Shown: piece after piece, positions 8,099-17,247 of the stretch
How the letters are laid out: each line of letters opens with the position of its first letter
Position numbering within the stretch: position 1 is the first letter of the stretch
NCBI GenBank assembly: GCA_913047795.1
Contig: CAJWTS010000017.1
Location: 1-54,832, forward strand
Direction of reading: 5' to 3'
DNA length: 54,832 nt
Source: an uncultured Verrucomicrobiota bacterium
GTDB lineage: Bacteria; Verrucomicrobiota; Kiritimatiellia; CAJWTS01
Notes under the pieces: generated by a model
The model's input: only the letters and a program-made list of their open reading frames with translations
Databases searched by the model: none
What the model was told of the DNA's origin: nothing
Position numbers and translations under genes: made by a program

Positions 8099-9355
8099 AT
8101 GAACCTGCAACAAGACATCTCGATCGTATGCGACAATGCCGTTGCGGCTTCGCGCGATCTCGTGACCCTGAGCACGCGTAAAAAGAACGCCATTCTGCAG
8201 GCCATGTCCGACGAGATCGATTCGCGGCGCTCCGCAATCCACGCGGCTAACGAGAAAGACCTCGAAGCGAGCAAAGCCGCCGGCCTGAGTGCCGCGATGC
8301 TTGATCGTCTCGAACTCACGAACGCTCGAATTGACGCGATGATGGAGGGACTCGTCAACGTGGCCGGATTGAAGGATCCTGTCGGCGCCCAGATCAGTCG
8401 CTGGATTCGTCCCAACGGCCTGGAAATCCTGAAGATACGCGTGCCGATCGGCGTCGTGGCGATTATCTACGAGTCCCGGCCGAACGTTACGGCCGACGCA
8501 GCGGGTTTATGTTTCAAGGCCTCAAACGCCGTGATTCTGCGTGGCGGCAAAGAAGCCAAGCGTTCAAATGCGGAGATTGTCGACGCGCTCTGCGCGGGTG
8601 GCGCGCGCAAGGGCATGCCCGCGAACGCCATTCAGCTCATTCGCTCGACGGACCGGCACGCGGTGGGCGAACTGGTTCGCAAGACAGGCCAGGTCGACAT
8701 GGTCATCCCGCGGGGCGGCGCGGGACTGATCCGCGCGGTGACTGAACAATCGCTGGTTCCGGTCCTCAAGCATTTCGAAGGCATCTGCCACACCTATATC
8801 GACGCGGCGGCAAACATGGACATGGCCCTGAACATTGCCGAGAACGCGAAGGTTCAGCGCCCGGGCGTGTGCAACGCGATGGAGACCCTCCTGGTCCACG
8901 AAGCAGTCGCCGATCAGTTTTTGCCAAAGTTTGCTAAAAGAATGGCAACGGCAGGAGTCGAGATGAGAGGGGACCCGACTTCACGAACCGTGGTCCCGGA
9001 AATGGAAAAGGCCACCGACGAGGACTGGACGACGGAATACCTTGATCTCACACTGGCCGTTCGCGTGGTGCCCTCAGTCACTGCGGCGGTGGATCACATC
9101 AATTCCTTCGGATCACGGCACACGGACGCGATCGTTTCTGACGACGTGGCCGCCCAGAAGCAGTTTGTCCGCGACGTCGACTCCTCAACGGTTTGCGTCA
9201 ACGCGTCGACGCGATTTGCGGATGGGGGCGAATTCGGCATGGGTGCGGAAATCGGTATCAGTACCGATAAACTGCATGCGCGGGGTCCGATGGGACTCGA
9301 AGAATTGACCACCTACAAGTACCACGTGGCAGGCGACGGACAGATCAGAGAGTAG
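8099..9355 (+). CDS. proA: Gamma-glutamyl phosphate reductase
   Basis: ProA reduces glutamyl-5-phosphate to glutamate semialdehyde with NADPH, the step after ProB. The 418-residue length is normal. Visible motifs include I-Y-E-S-R-P-N-V-T-A-D-A, the nucleotide-binding I-P-R-G-G region, and the catalytic cysteine C258 in R-P-G-V-C-N-A-M-E-T. The close E-F-G-M-G-A-E-I-G-I-S segment is also canonical. ATG at 8099 gives the standard N-terminus; the longer frame from 7946 would overlap proB. Confidence 0.95.
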   Translation: MNLQQDISIVCDNAVAASRDLVTLSTRKKNAILQAMSDEIDSRRSAIHAANEKDLEASKAAGLSAAMLDRLELTNARIDAMMEGLVNVAGLKDPVGAQISRWIRPNGLEILKIRVPIGVVAIIYESRPNVTADAAGLCFKASNAVILRGGKEAKRSNAEIVDALCAGGARKGMPANAIQLIRSTDRHAVGELVRKTGQVDMVIPRGGAGLIRAVTEQSLVPVLKHFEGICHTYIDAAANMDMALNIAENAKVQRPGVCNAMETLLVHEAVADQFLPKFAKRMATAGVEMRGDPTSRTVVPEMEKATDEDWTTEYLDLTLAVRVVPSVTAAVDHINSFGSRHTDAIVSDDVAAQKQFVRDVDSSTVCVNASTRFADGGEFGMGAEIGISTDKLHARGPMGLEELTTYKYHVAGDGQIRE

Positions 9356-9361
9356 TGCGCG

Positions 9362-10408
9362 CTACTTATCTCCGGGGTCGAAGGGGACGTCAGGGTCCAG
9401 ATCATCCAGGGACACAACCGCGGCCTCATCTGTGGCCTCACGCGTATCTTCCGTGGCATCTTCAACAACATCCTTCCGGACATCTTCCCGAGCATCTTTC
9501 ACGGCGTCGCCGGCATCATCGATATTGTTCTCCGGCATGCTCGAATCTCCGCCCTTTAGCCAGTCACGCGACGCGTCAGGCATCAACGGTTCAGGCTCCG
9601 TGATCTCTTCTTTGAATTCGACGCGGATTGGCGCTTTCTCGCTGACGAGAGGTTCGGCGATCGGTTCGACGACCGTCTCGACGATGGGCTCGGGCGAAAT
9701 CGCTTCTACTACAGTCTCAACGACGGGCTCGGCGCGAACCGGCGGCGCAATCGGTGCGATACGTGGATCCGGAATCTCTACCCTTCTCGGAATCACGCGA
9801 TCAACTTTTTTCCGGGGGCTGGTCTTGGCATCGGCCCCCTTCCAAAAGAGCCAACTGCGACGCGGCTTCTTGGGCCTCTCCTCGTCCGGCATGCTCCAGC
9901 GCCCGTAACGACGCCGTTTCCAATTCATGTCGTGAATCTTCAGGTCATGCCGACCGACAAGCCACTTCCACTCCGAATTCTTGAGGGCGAAGGATGTGCC
10001 AAACGAATTTACGAGGGTGACGAGGTCCAGGGTCCTGATTCGTTCAATATCCGCAGCCCACGAAGATGCGTCCAGCAAGTCCGCGGGCGTGTCGTCATCG
10101 GACCCAACCACAATCAAGCGTTCCGGGCGATTCTTTGAAAAGGAACCCAGGCGGTATCGCGCCAGATCGAGTTCCATCCAGTGGCCTCCGCGCCAGACAT
10201 GCAGCACCGTCTTCGGCAGATCGGGATGGGTCTGGTACGCGATGAGGATGACGTCGCGCAGGTGGTCAATATCGAATGCAAATTGTACAACGCGATACCG
10301 CGCGGGGATAACGACACCCGTCAAGCCATGACGCGAAGCTGCGCTCACCTCCACCGACGAAATGATAAGCGCGATGACACCCAGTCCCAAAATACCCATT
10401 CTACGCAT
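9362..10408 (-). CDS. Exported hypothetical protein with acidic, Pro/Val/Glu-rich tail
   Basis: The 348-residue product opens with a signal peptide (M-R-R-M-G-I-L-G-L-G-V-I-A-L-I-I). A globular part of about 150 residues follows, including V-W-R-G-G-H-W-M-E-L and a W-x-R-R-R-Y-G-R-W patch. The rest is low complexity: imperfect P-V-V-E-T-V-V-E repeats, then a strongly acidic D-V-R-K-D-V-V-E-D-like stretch, probably unstructured and extended from the cell envelope. The start at 10408 is supported by GGAGG upstream; the longer frame to 10438 lacks one. It converges on proA with 6 bases between stops. I do not recognise the family. Confidence 0.7.
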   Translation of the reverse strand: MRRMGILGLGVIALIISSVEVSAASRHGLTGVVIPARYRVVQFAFDIDHLRDVILIAYQTHPDLPKTVLHVWRGGHWMELDLARYRLGSFSKNRPERLIVVGSDDDTPADLLDASSWAADIERIRTLDLVTLVNSFGTSFALKNSEWKWLVGRHDLKIHDMNWKRRRYGRWSMPDEERPKKPRRSWLFWKGADAKTSPRKKVDRVIPRRVEIPDPRIAPIAPPVRAEPVVETVVEAISPEPIVETVVEPIAEPLVSEKAPIRVEFKEEITEPEPLMPDASRDWLKGGDSSMPENNIDDAGDAVKDAREDVRKDVVEDATEDTREATDEAAVVSLDDLDPDVPFDPGDK

Positions 10409-10512
10409 GATTGTCCTCCAGCTTTGACCGCCCACCAAGCGCGGTCACAAGGCGATCGCATAGTCCTCACAGGGCCACACGATGTCAACCCTATTTGCCT
10501 CAAACTGACGAG

Positions 10513-10541
10513 TCGACAGATCCGGGTCGCGAGCCTATAGT
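10513..10541 (+). promoter_or_regulatory. Sigma70-type promoter of serC
   Basis: TCGACA (10513-10518) and TATAGT (10536-10541) are 17 bases apart, each one mismatch from consensus. Transcription would begin near 10548, giving a leader of about 50 bases before the serC ATG. Confidence 0.6.
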
Positions 10542-10548
10542 CCTCCCT

Positions 10549-10585
10549 CTTCGCGCGCCCCTCGGGGCGACCTGTAAGCGCGAAG
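10549..10585 (+). promoter_or_regulatory. Structured serC leader hairpin
   Basis: CTTCGCG (10549-10555) pairs with CGCGAAG (10579-10585), enclosing a perfect CGCCCC-TC-GGGGCG hairpin (10556-10569). The 3' arm overlaps the start of the AAGGGAG ribosome site. It lies at the very 5' end of the predicted transcript, so it may stabilise the mRNA or tune translation. Confidence 0.35.
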
Positions 10586-10600
10586 GGAGCCAATTAACCA

Positions 10601-11677
10601 ATGTCACGCGTATACAATTTTTCTGCCGGTCCAGCAACCCTGCCGAGCACGGTTCTGGAGCGGGTGCGCGATGAATTGCTCGACTTTCAGGGCCTGGGCA
10701 TGTCGATCGCGGAGATCAGTCATCGCGATGCTGCATACATGGCCGTCCATCAAGCCGCGCTCGATGGCATGCGTCGCTTGCTCGGCCTCGCGGACGACTA
10801 CGCGGTCCTGTTTCTGCAAGGCGGCGCGACCGGTCAATTCGCTATGATACCGATGAACCTGTTGCCTCCAGAGAGCATGGCGGACTACGTCAATAGTGGT
10901 TCCTGGGCAGCCAAGGCGATCGCGGAGGCGCGCGCAGTCGGCACCGTTCACGTGGCTGCCGATACCTCGCAGGATCGTCCCGGCCGCATGCCCAAGCCGG
11001 AGGAGATCGAAACATCAGCGGATGCGGCGTACCTGCATATCACATCCAACGAAACGATAGGCGGCGTGCAATGGAAGACGTTTCCCCGTTCATCGGCACC
11101 CCTGGTGGTCGACATGTCCTCCGACATCCTTTCGCGACCCTTCGATGCCTCGGCATTCGATTTGATATATGCCGGCGCACAGAAAAATATCAGTATTGCC
11201 GGCGTGACGATGGTCGCGATCCGCAATGACCTGCTCGATCGCGCGCCCGCAACCGTGCCACCCATACTGCGCTACGCCACGCATGCCGCGGCGAACTCGA
11301 TGTCGAATACCCCGCCGTGCTTCGCCATCTACCTGACCAGCCTGGTCGTAGAGTGGATTGAAACACTGGGCGTGGAGCGGCTTTACCGCCAGAACGCGGA
11401 GAAGGCGGCGAAGGTGTATGCTGCGATTGACGCGACGGGGTTCTACACCGGCGCAGCGGACGTGGCCTGTCGCTCGGACATGAACATCACGTTCAATCTG
11501 CCAAACGAAGATCTCGACAAAGCCTTCGTGGCCAAAGCCGCCGCGAATGACATGCACGGATTGAAGGGTCACCGCTCGGTCGGCGGCATTCGCGCCTCGG
11601 TCTACAACGCGTTTCCGGTTGAAGGCGTTGACGTGTTGGTCGCCTTCATGAAAGAATTTGAACGGGTGAATGGTTGA
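10601..11677 (+). CDS. serC: Phosphoserine aminotransferase
   Basis: SerC transfers an amino group from glutamate to 3-phosphohydroxypyruvate in serine synthesis, and can serve pyridoxal phosphate synthesis. The 358-residue protein shows Y-N-F-S-A-G-P at the N-terminus, S-H-R in the substrate loop, F-L-Q-G-G-A-T, and the PLP lysine K195 in Y-A-G-A-Q-K-N-I. The end, K-G-H-R-S-V-G-G-I-R-A-S-x-Y-N-A, is diagnostic. A ribosome site (AAGGGAG) and a promoter lie upstream. It stands as a single gene before tRNA-Arg. Confidence 0.95.
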   Translation: MSRVYNFSAGPATLPSTVLERVRDELLDFQGLGMSIAEISHRDAAYMAVHQAALDGMRRLLGLADDYAVLFLQGGATGQFAMIPMNLLPPESMADYVNSGSWAAKAIAEARAVGTVHVAADTSQDRPGRMPKPEEIETSADAAYLHITSNETIGGVQWKTFPRSSAPLVVDMSSDILSRPFDASAFDLIYAGAQKNISIAGVTMVAIRNDLLDRAPATVPPILRYATHAAANSMSNTPPCFAIYLTSLVVEWIETLGVERLYRQNAEKAAKVYAAIDATGFYTGAADVACRSDMNITFNLPNEDLDKAFVAKAAANDMHGLKGHRSVGGIRASVYNAFPVEGVDVLVAFMKEFERVNG

Positions 11678-11754
11678 CCGTTGTAAGTTGGGGAGATGGC
11701 CCGCGACAGCCGCGCGGATCGCTCGCCGACAACGGACAACCAATAACTAATTTC

Positions 11755-11828
11755 GCGCTCGTAGCTCAATAGGATAGAGCGTCGGCCTCCGGAGCCGAAG
11801 GTTGCAGGTTCGATTCCTGCCGGGCGCA
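11755..11828 (+). tRNA. tRNA-Arg (anticodon CCG)
   Basis: A full cloverleaf can be drawn: acceptor GCGCTCG with CGGGCGC (one G-T pair), D stem GCTC/GAGC, anticodon stem TCGGC/GCCGA with loop CTCCGGA (anticodon CCG), a 5-base variable loop, T stem GCAGG/CCTGC with loop TTCGATT, discriminator A. It is 74 bases long and CCA is not encoded. Only 8 bases separate it from the uxaC start codon. Confidence 0.95.
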
Positions 11829-11836
11829 TTCAAGCA

Positions 11837-13252
11837 ATGAACGCATTCATGACAGAAAATTTCCTGCTGCACAGCCCCGTGGCGGAGCGGCTGTACCATG
11901 ACTATGCCCGGGAGATGCCGATCTACGACTACCACTGCCATCTGCCCGTTGAGGAAATCGCGCAGAACAGGCAATTCGATAACCTGACCCAGATCTGGCT
12001 CGAGGGGGACCACTACAAGTGGCGCGCCATGCGTGCCAACGGCGTACGCGAACAACTGATCACGGGCGACGCCGACGACCGTCAGAAGTTCACAGCCTGG
12101 GCCGCCACCGTGCCGGCGACGCTGCGCAACCCGCTCTACCACTGGACTCATCTCGAACTGCGCCGCACATTCGGCATCGAAGATCTGCTCAATGCGGAAA
12201 GTGCTGACCGCATCTACGACCAGTGTTCAGAGATGCTGCGCGATCCCGCTTTCAGTACACGCGGTCTGCTGCGCAGCACGAATGTGCGACTGGTCTGCAC
12301 GACCGATGATCCGGTCGACGACCTGCAACACCATCAGCAAATCGCAGCGGACGATTTTGACGTAAAGGTGTACCCCGCTTTTCGGCCCGATGCCGCACTT
12401 GGCATTCATGCCGTTGACACCTTCAACGCGTGGATCGCGCGTCTCGAAAAAGCCTCCGGAACGAGCGTCGGCCGCCTCGATGACTTTCGCACGGCCATTC
12501 AACAGCGGCACGACCACTTTCACGCAACCGGATGCCGGCTTTCTGATCACGGAATCGACGAGCCCTATGCGGCGGCGTACACGGAGCCGGAACTGAATGC
12601 AACCTTCGACAAGGCGCGCGCCGGCAACGCATGCAACGCGGACGAGATCCTTCAATTCCGATCGGCAATGCTTTACGAGTTCGCCGTAATGGATCACGCG
12701 CAGGGTTGGGTCCAACAATATCACCTCGGCGCCCTGCGCAATGTAAACAGTCGTTTACTCGGAACGCTGGGACCGGATACCGGCTTCGATTCCATCGGCG
12801 ACTTCGACATGGCCCGACCGTTGGCGCGATTTCTCGACCGGCTGGATGCCGAGGACAAACTGGCACCCACCGTGCTCTATAATCTCAACCCGCGGGACAA
12901 CGAAGTGATGGCGACCATGATCGGCAACTTCATGGACGGCAGTCGGCCCGGTAAGTTGCAATTCGGATCCGGCTGGTGGTACCTCGACCAGAAGGATGGC
13001 ATGACGCGCCAGATCAATGCCCTCTCGAACATGGGCCTGCTGGCCCGTTTTGTCGGCATGCTCACGGACTCGCGTAGTTTTCTCTCCTATCCGCGACATG
13101 AGTACTTCCGCCGTGTGCTCTGCAACCTGCTGGGCAAGGATGTGGTCAATGGCGAGCTTCCGGAGGATTTCGATCTGCTCGGCGGACTCGTGCAGGACGT
13201 CTGCTGGAACAACGCCGTCAACTACTTCGGCATGGACGTCGGCGAAGGGTGA
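11837..13252 (+). CDS. uxaC: Glucuronate (uronate) isomerase
   Basis: UxaC converts D-glucuronate to fructuronate and D-galacturonate to tagaturonate, the first cytoplasmic step of uronate breakdown. The 471-residue length is typical. The metal-binding opening I-Y-D-Y-H-C-H-L-P, the W-L-E-G-D-H-Y-K-W-R-A-M-R segment and the final N-Y-F-G segment mark the family (amidohydrolase superfamily). Translation may start at this ATG or at the second one (11849). The gene begins 8 bases after tRNA-Arg, so its transcript may be shared with or start inside the tRNA. It introduces the sugar locus; the other uronate enzymes (UxaB, UxaA, KdgK) are not present here. Confidence 0.93.
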   Translation: MNAFMTENFLLHSPVAERLYHDYAREMPIYDYHCHLPVEEIAQNRQFDNLTQIWLEGDHYKWRAMRANGVREQLITGDADDRQKFTAWAATVPATLRNPLYHWTHLELRRTFGIEDLLNAESADRIYDQCSEMLRDPAFSTRGLLRSTNVRLVCTTDDPVDDLQHHQQIAADDFDVKVYPAFRPDAALGIHAVDTFNAWIARLEKASGTSVGRLDDFRTAIQQRHDHFHATGCRLSDHGIDEPYAAAYTEPELNATFDKARAGNACNADEILQFRSAMLYEFAVMDHAQGWVQQYHLGALRNVNSRLLGTLGPDTGFDSIGDFDMARPLARFLDRLDAEDKLAPTVLYNLNPRDNEVMATMIGNFMDGSRPGKLQFGSGWWYLDQKDGMTRQINALSNMGLLARFVGMLTDSRSFLSYPRHEYFRRVLCNLLGKDVVNGELPEDFDLLGGLVQDVCWNNAVNYFGMDVGEG

Positions 13253-13357
13253 TCGGCCTGCGGAAATATGCACAGAAGACCGTAACGGTCGCAAGGTGGG
13301 TGGTTAATCAGCAGAGCCTACGCGCCCAGGGCCCATCCGCGCAGAGCCCACGAGAAC

Positions 13358-13386
13358 GTGACAAAGCCGGGGCCATAGCGTAGAAC
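13358..13386 (+). promoter_or_regulatory. Candidate promoter of the sugar ABC operon
   Basis: GTGACA (13358-13363) and TAGAAC (13381-13386) are 17 bases apart in the 200-base gap after uxaC. The match is modest. A short perfect dyad, GACCGT-A-ACGGTC, about 70 bases further upstream may be a weak stop for uxaC or a protein-binding site. Confidence 0.3.
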
Positions 13387-13453
13387 TGGCACCTGTCCCG
13401 GGCGACGGCTCACGCGACCGTCGTTTGCACGAACACCACAGGAGGAGCACCGC

Positions 13454-14452
13454 ATGAGACTCTGGACAACACTTATTCTGGCGAGCCTATTGATGATCGG
13501 CTGCAGCCGATCCAAAACACCCGCCGCCAAGCCCACTACCCCGGCCGATCCGCGAGAAAAGGCGTACGAGCTTGCCGTTATTCCCAAGGGTACGTCACAT
13601 AATTTCTGGAAGGCAATCCATGCGGGCGCCGACGCGGCGGCAAAGGAGTTGGGCGTCACGATCACATGGATCGGCCCCGAATTGGAAAACGATCGCAAAC
13701 AGCAGATTGACGTCGTGCAGAACATGATCTCGAAGGGCGTCGATGCCATCGTCCTGGCGCCACTTGACGACGAAGCCCTCGCGACACCAGTCAAAAACGC
13801 CGTGCAGCGCAACATCCCGGTCGTCATTATCGACTCGGGCCTCAAGTCCGACCTGTACACGAGCTTTGTGGCCACGGACAACTTCGAGGGTGGACGGCTC
13901 GGCGCCAAACGACTGGCGGAGGTCATCGGCGGCAAGGGCAGCGTCATCATGTTGCGCTACAACCCCGGCTCCGCGAGTACACATAACCGTGAAGAGGGAT
14001 TCTTGAAGGAGCTCGAAGAGAATTTTCCGGACATCACCGTCCTCTCGGAGAACCAGTACGCCGGTGCCACGATCGAGGGATCCATGCAGGCCGCACAAAA
14101 CCTGCTGAACAAATACGCCGGCGACATTCAAGGCGTCTTTACACCCAACGAGTCCTCGACGGTCGGGATGCTACGCGCCATGCAGAACGGCAATCACGTC
14201 GGCAGGATCCGGCACATTGGATTCGACTGCAGCGGCAGCCTGGAGGAAGGCATGCGTGCCGGCGCCATCCAGGGTCTCGTTGTCCAGGATCCGTACAACA
14301 TGGGCTACCAGGGCGTACAGGTTGCGGTCGCAACCTTGAAGGGCGAAACGCCCGCTAAGCGTATCCCGACGCGCCTCGCCGTGGTCACGCCCGACAATAT
14401 CGATTCCGATGAGATCCAGGCGCTGATCGCCCCCGAACTGGCCGGCTTCTAG
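13454..14452 (+). CDS. Sugar ABC transporter substrate-binding lipoprotein (ribose type)
   Basis: The 332-residue protein has a lipoprotein signal (L-L-M-I-G-C, lipidated Cys17), so it should be membrane-tethered outside the inner membrane. The fold is the type I periplasmic binding protein used for pentoses and hexoses (RbsB/XylF-like): I-P-K-G-T-S-H-N-F-W-K at the first strand, V-D-A-I-V-L-A-P-L-D, V-V-I-I-D-S-G-L, and the V-V-Q-D-P-Y-N-M-G-Y-Q-G motif near the C-terminus. It delivers the sugar to the ATPase and permease encoded directly downstream. Neighbouring uxaC and GH4 genes suggest an acidic or alpha-linked sugar ligand. GGAGGAG precedes the ATG. Confidence 0.92.
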   Translation: MRLWTTLILASLLMIGCSRSKTPAAKPTTPADPREKAYELAVIPKGTSHNFWKAIHAGADAAAKELGVTITWIGPELENDRKQQIDVVQNMISKGVDAIVLAPLDDEALATPVKNAVQRNIPVVIIDSGLKSDLYTSFVATDNFEGGRLGAKRLAEVIGGKGSVIMLRYNPGSASTHNREEGFLKELEENFPDITVLSENQYAGATIEGSMQAAQNLLNKYAGDIQGVFTPNESSTVGMLRAMQNGNHVGRIRHIGFDCSGSLEEGMRAGAIQGLVVQDPYNMGYQGVQVAVATLKGETPAKRIPTRLAVVTPDNIDSDEIQALIAPELAGF

Positions 14453-14464
14453 CCCACGTGCCTG

Positions 14465-15958
14465 ATGAGCGACTCATTGCTTGAACTGCGCCGCGTCTGC
14501 AAGCGGTTCGGCGCAACACGAGCGCTGCACAACGTCGACCTCGTCGTCCAGCCGGGCGAGGTGCATGCCCTAATCGGCGAAAACGGCGCCGGCAAGAGCA
14601 CCCTGATGAAGATCCTGAGCGGGGCGCACCAGGCCGACAGCGGAACCATGCAACTGCACGGCAGCGTGGTTCGAATCAAGGGCCCATCCGCTGCGCGCGA
14701 TCTCGGCATCGCCATGATCTACCAGGAACTGAACCTCGCCCCGCACCTGACGGTCGAAGAGAACATCACGCTCGGGATGGAAGAACACCGCCTCGGGTTT
14801 GTGCGGGGGCAGGCTGACCGGATTCGCCAGGCGCTGAACCTCCTGCACAAGGAAGACCTGCCGTTGACGACCCCGGTGTGCGACCTGTCCATCAGCCTGC
14901 AGCAGGTCGTCGAGATTGCGCGCGCGCTGGTCTATGAGGCGAAAATTATCATCATGGATGAGCCCACCAGCTCGCTGACGGCAGCCGATACACGCGATCT
15001 CTTTGAGGTCATCAAGCGACTGCGCGACAACGGGATCGCGGTCATCTACATCAGTCACTTCCTCGAAGAAGTCATAGCCGTCGCGGACCGGTTCACGGTG
15101 CTGCGTGACGGCGAGACGGTCGGCACGGGTGCGATCGACGAGACCGAGATCCAGGCCCTGATCGCCATGATGGTCGGCCGGACGCTCGAGGATATGTTTC
15201 CGCGCGGAAAGCATCAGCCGGGCAAGGTTCTGCTGGACGTATCCGCCGTATCGGGTGACCCCCTACCCCACAAGGTCAGCTTCCAACTGCGACGCGGGGA
15301 AATTTTGGGTGTGGCGGGACTTGTCGGAGCGGGTCGCTCGGAGACCGTGCGCCGCATATTCGGACTCGACCGTGCGCGCGAGGGACGGATCAACATGGAT
15401 GGGCATACACGCCCATTGGCCGGCATGACCCCACAGCGCGCGCTGCGACTACGCATCGATTACCTCAGTGAGGACCGCAAGACCGAGGGCCTGGCAGCAC
15501 GCATGAGCGTGGGATTTAACACCACCTTCTCCAGCGTCCGGCGCTACGCCGGGCCGGGCGGCCTGATCGACTCCGCGCGTGAGGCACAATCGGTGAATCA
15601 CTGGTTAAAGGAAATGCGCATCCGCAGCACCGGTCCGGGCCAGGCGGTCCGGGATCTCTCGGGCGGCAACCAGCAGAAGGTCGCACTCGCGCGCATGCTG
15701 GAACAGGGGGCCGACGTCGTGCTGCTCGACGAACCTACCCGCGGCGTGGATGTCGGCAGCAAGGTGGAAATCTATCGCCTGATCAATCGCCTTGCCGAGC
15801 AGGGCAAGGGCGTCGTCTTTGTGTCTTCCTATCTGCCCGAATTGCTTGGCGTCTGCGATACGATCGCAGTCATGCATCGCGGCGAACTGAGCGAAGTGCG
15901 CCCAACCGGCGAATGGAATGAGCACCGCATCATGGAAGTCGCCACGGCGGGACAATGA
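14465..15958 (+). CDS. Sugar ABC transporter ATPase with two ABC domains (RbsA/MglA type)
   Basis: The 497-residue protein fuses two ATPase domains, as is usual for carbohydrate importers of this class. The first has a full Walker A (G-E-N-G-A-G-K-S-T-L) and Walker B (I-I-I-M-D-E-P-T-S-S-L). The second has a degenerate P-loop region (V-G-A-G-R-S-E) but a clean signature (L-S-G-G-N-Q-Q-K) and Walker B (V-L-L-D-E-P-T-R-G-V-D). It powers uptake with the permease, whose start codon overlaps its stop in an ATGA junction, showing translational coupling. Confidence 0.95.
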   Translation: MSDSLLELRRVCKRFGATRALHNVDLVVQPGEVHALIGENGAGKSTLMKILSGAHQADSGTMQLHGSVVRIKGPSAARDLGIAMIYQELNLAPHLTVEENITLGMEEHRLGFVRGQADRIRQALNLLHKEDLPLTTPVCDLSISLQQVVEIARALVYEAKIIIMDEPTSSLTAADTRDLFEVIKRLRDNGIAVIYISHFLEEVIAVADRFTVLRDGETVGTGAIDETEIQALIAMMVGRTLEDMFPRGKHQPGKVLLDVSAVSGDPLPHKVSFQLRRGEILGVAGLVGAGRSETVRRIFGLDRAREGRINMDGHTRPLAGMTPQRALRLRIDYLSEDRKTEGLAARMSVGFNTTFSSVRRYAGPGGLIDSAREAQSVNHWLKEMRIRSTGPGQAVRDLSGGNQQKVALARMLEQGADVVLLDEPTRGVDVGSKVEIYRLINRLAEQGKGVVFVSSYLPELLGVCDTIAVMHRGELSEVRPTGEWNEHRIMEVATAGQ

Positions 15959-16959
15959 ACCGAAAGCTCATACAATCGGCGCGCGCGCTGGGCCCCGTCG
16001 TGGGTATTCTACTGGTGTATTGCATCTTCGCCATTCTCGGCGGCGAGAGTTTCCGGTCGATGTACAACGGCAAGACGATCCTGCAGCAATCCGTCGTGAT
16101 CGGAATCGCGGCGCTGGGCATGACCCTGGTCATCATCAGTCGCGGCATCGACCTCAGTGTCGGCTCCATGCTCGCGCTGGGCAGCTGCATTGTGGCGCTT
16201 GTGCTGCGACGCTGGGGTGCCGACGGGGTCAGCGTTCAACTCCCGTTGCTGGCGGCCCTGGCCGGCATGGCGGCCTGCTCCCTCTGCGGACTGGCTAACG
16301 GCGTGTTGACCTCGCTGATGGCCATCGTGCCCTTCATCGTCACCCTCGGCACCATGCAGATTTTTCGCGGCGTCGCCAAGGAACTGGCGGACCAAACCGC
16401 GATCAACGCACCGGGCAACTGGCTGCAGAACCTGATGAAGATCGAGCGTGCCGTGCAAACCGCGGACGGGACCTGGCAGGGCGTCTGGTACTCGATTGCG
16501 CCCGGCGTCGTGATCATGCTCGTGCTGACCGCCGTGATGTGGGTCGTGCTACGTCACACGGTCTTCGGACGATACGTCTACGGTGTGGGCTCAAACGAAC
16601 ACACGGCGCGACTATGCGGCATCAACGTGCGTATTCACCGATTGTGGGTTTATGCGCTCTGCGGACTCTTCACTGGAATCGCGAGCGTGATGCAATTTGC
16701 CGCGCTGAACCTGGGTGACTCCACGGGCGGCGTCGCCTTCGAACTCGACGTCATCGCAGCGGTGGTCATCGGCGGCGGATCCTTCGAGGGTGGCGAAGGC
16801 AGCATCGTCGGCTCGGTGATCGGCGCCATCATGATTGCCATGCTACGCAACGGATGCAACCTGGCGGGTGTCGAGAACTCGGTGCAGAACATTCTGATCG
16901 GGGCACTCATCGTCAGCGTCGCCGGCATCGACCGTTTGCGGCAGGCGCGTAGCGCATGA
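15955..16959 (+). CDS. Sugar ABC transporter permease (RbsC type)
   Basis: The 334-residue protein is almost wholly hydrophobic, with about eight to ten membrane helices. It carries the family signature around G-I-D-L-S-V-G-S-M-L-A-L and the G-S-I-V-G-S-V-I-G-A segment near the C-terminus. It forms the inner-membrane channel for the upstream ATPase and lipoprotein. It is the last gene of the three-gene transporter operon; the following GH4 gene lies 288 bases downstream. Confidence 0.94.
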   Translation: MNRKLIQSARALGPVVGILLVYCIFAILGGESFRSMYNGKTILQQSVVIGIAALGMTLVIISRGIDLSVGSMLALGSCIVALVLRRWGADGVSVQLPLLAALAGMAACSLCGLANGVLTSLMAIVPFIVTLGTMQIFRGVAKELADQTAINAPGNWLQNLMKIERAVQTADGTWQGVWYSIAPGVVIMLVLTAVMWVVLRHTVFGRYVYGVGSNEHTARLCGINVRIHRLWVYALCGLFTGIASVMQFAALNLGDSTGGVAFELDVIAAVVIGGGSFEGGEGSIVGSVIGAIMIAMLRNGCNLAGVENSVQNILIGALIVSVAGIDRLRQARSA

Positions 16960-17247
16960 GCTCGCCTGGGTATATTCCCGGTACAACGGCAACAGCAGGC
17001 CAATGGGCAGCACGGCGGAATATTCAAAGTGGTCTGCATGTCCACGGCTACCTTTGTCCATGAACAATCAAAGATAGCCTGACATGGGCCGCTCACAACG
17101 GCAGACTCACAATTCCAGCCTGGGCGGCAGTCCGGACTTGCAGCGGATAGTGCGATCCCGCATTGTGTGCGGCTGATAGATTCGCTGCAGCCGATCGACC
17201 GACTGCAACTCAAAACCCCGATCACGCAAAGCAGAGGTGAGAAGACG
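16960..17247. other. Intergenic region between permease and GH4 genes
   Basis: No convincing ORF was found in these 288 bases. There are small inverted repeats, but no clear sigma70 promoter or T-rich terminator. The following gene has a GAGGTGAGAAG ribosome site close to its ATG. Confidence 0.4.

Noticed and set aside
9640..9740. Direct repeats that might be a CRISPR or satellite array
   Set aside because: They are degenerate codons for P-V-V-E-T-V-V-E-like protein repeats, with no spacer structure.
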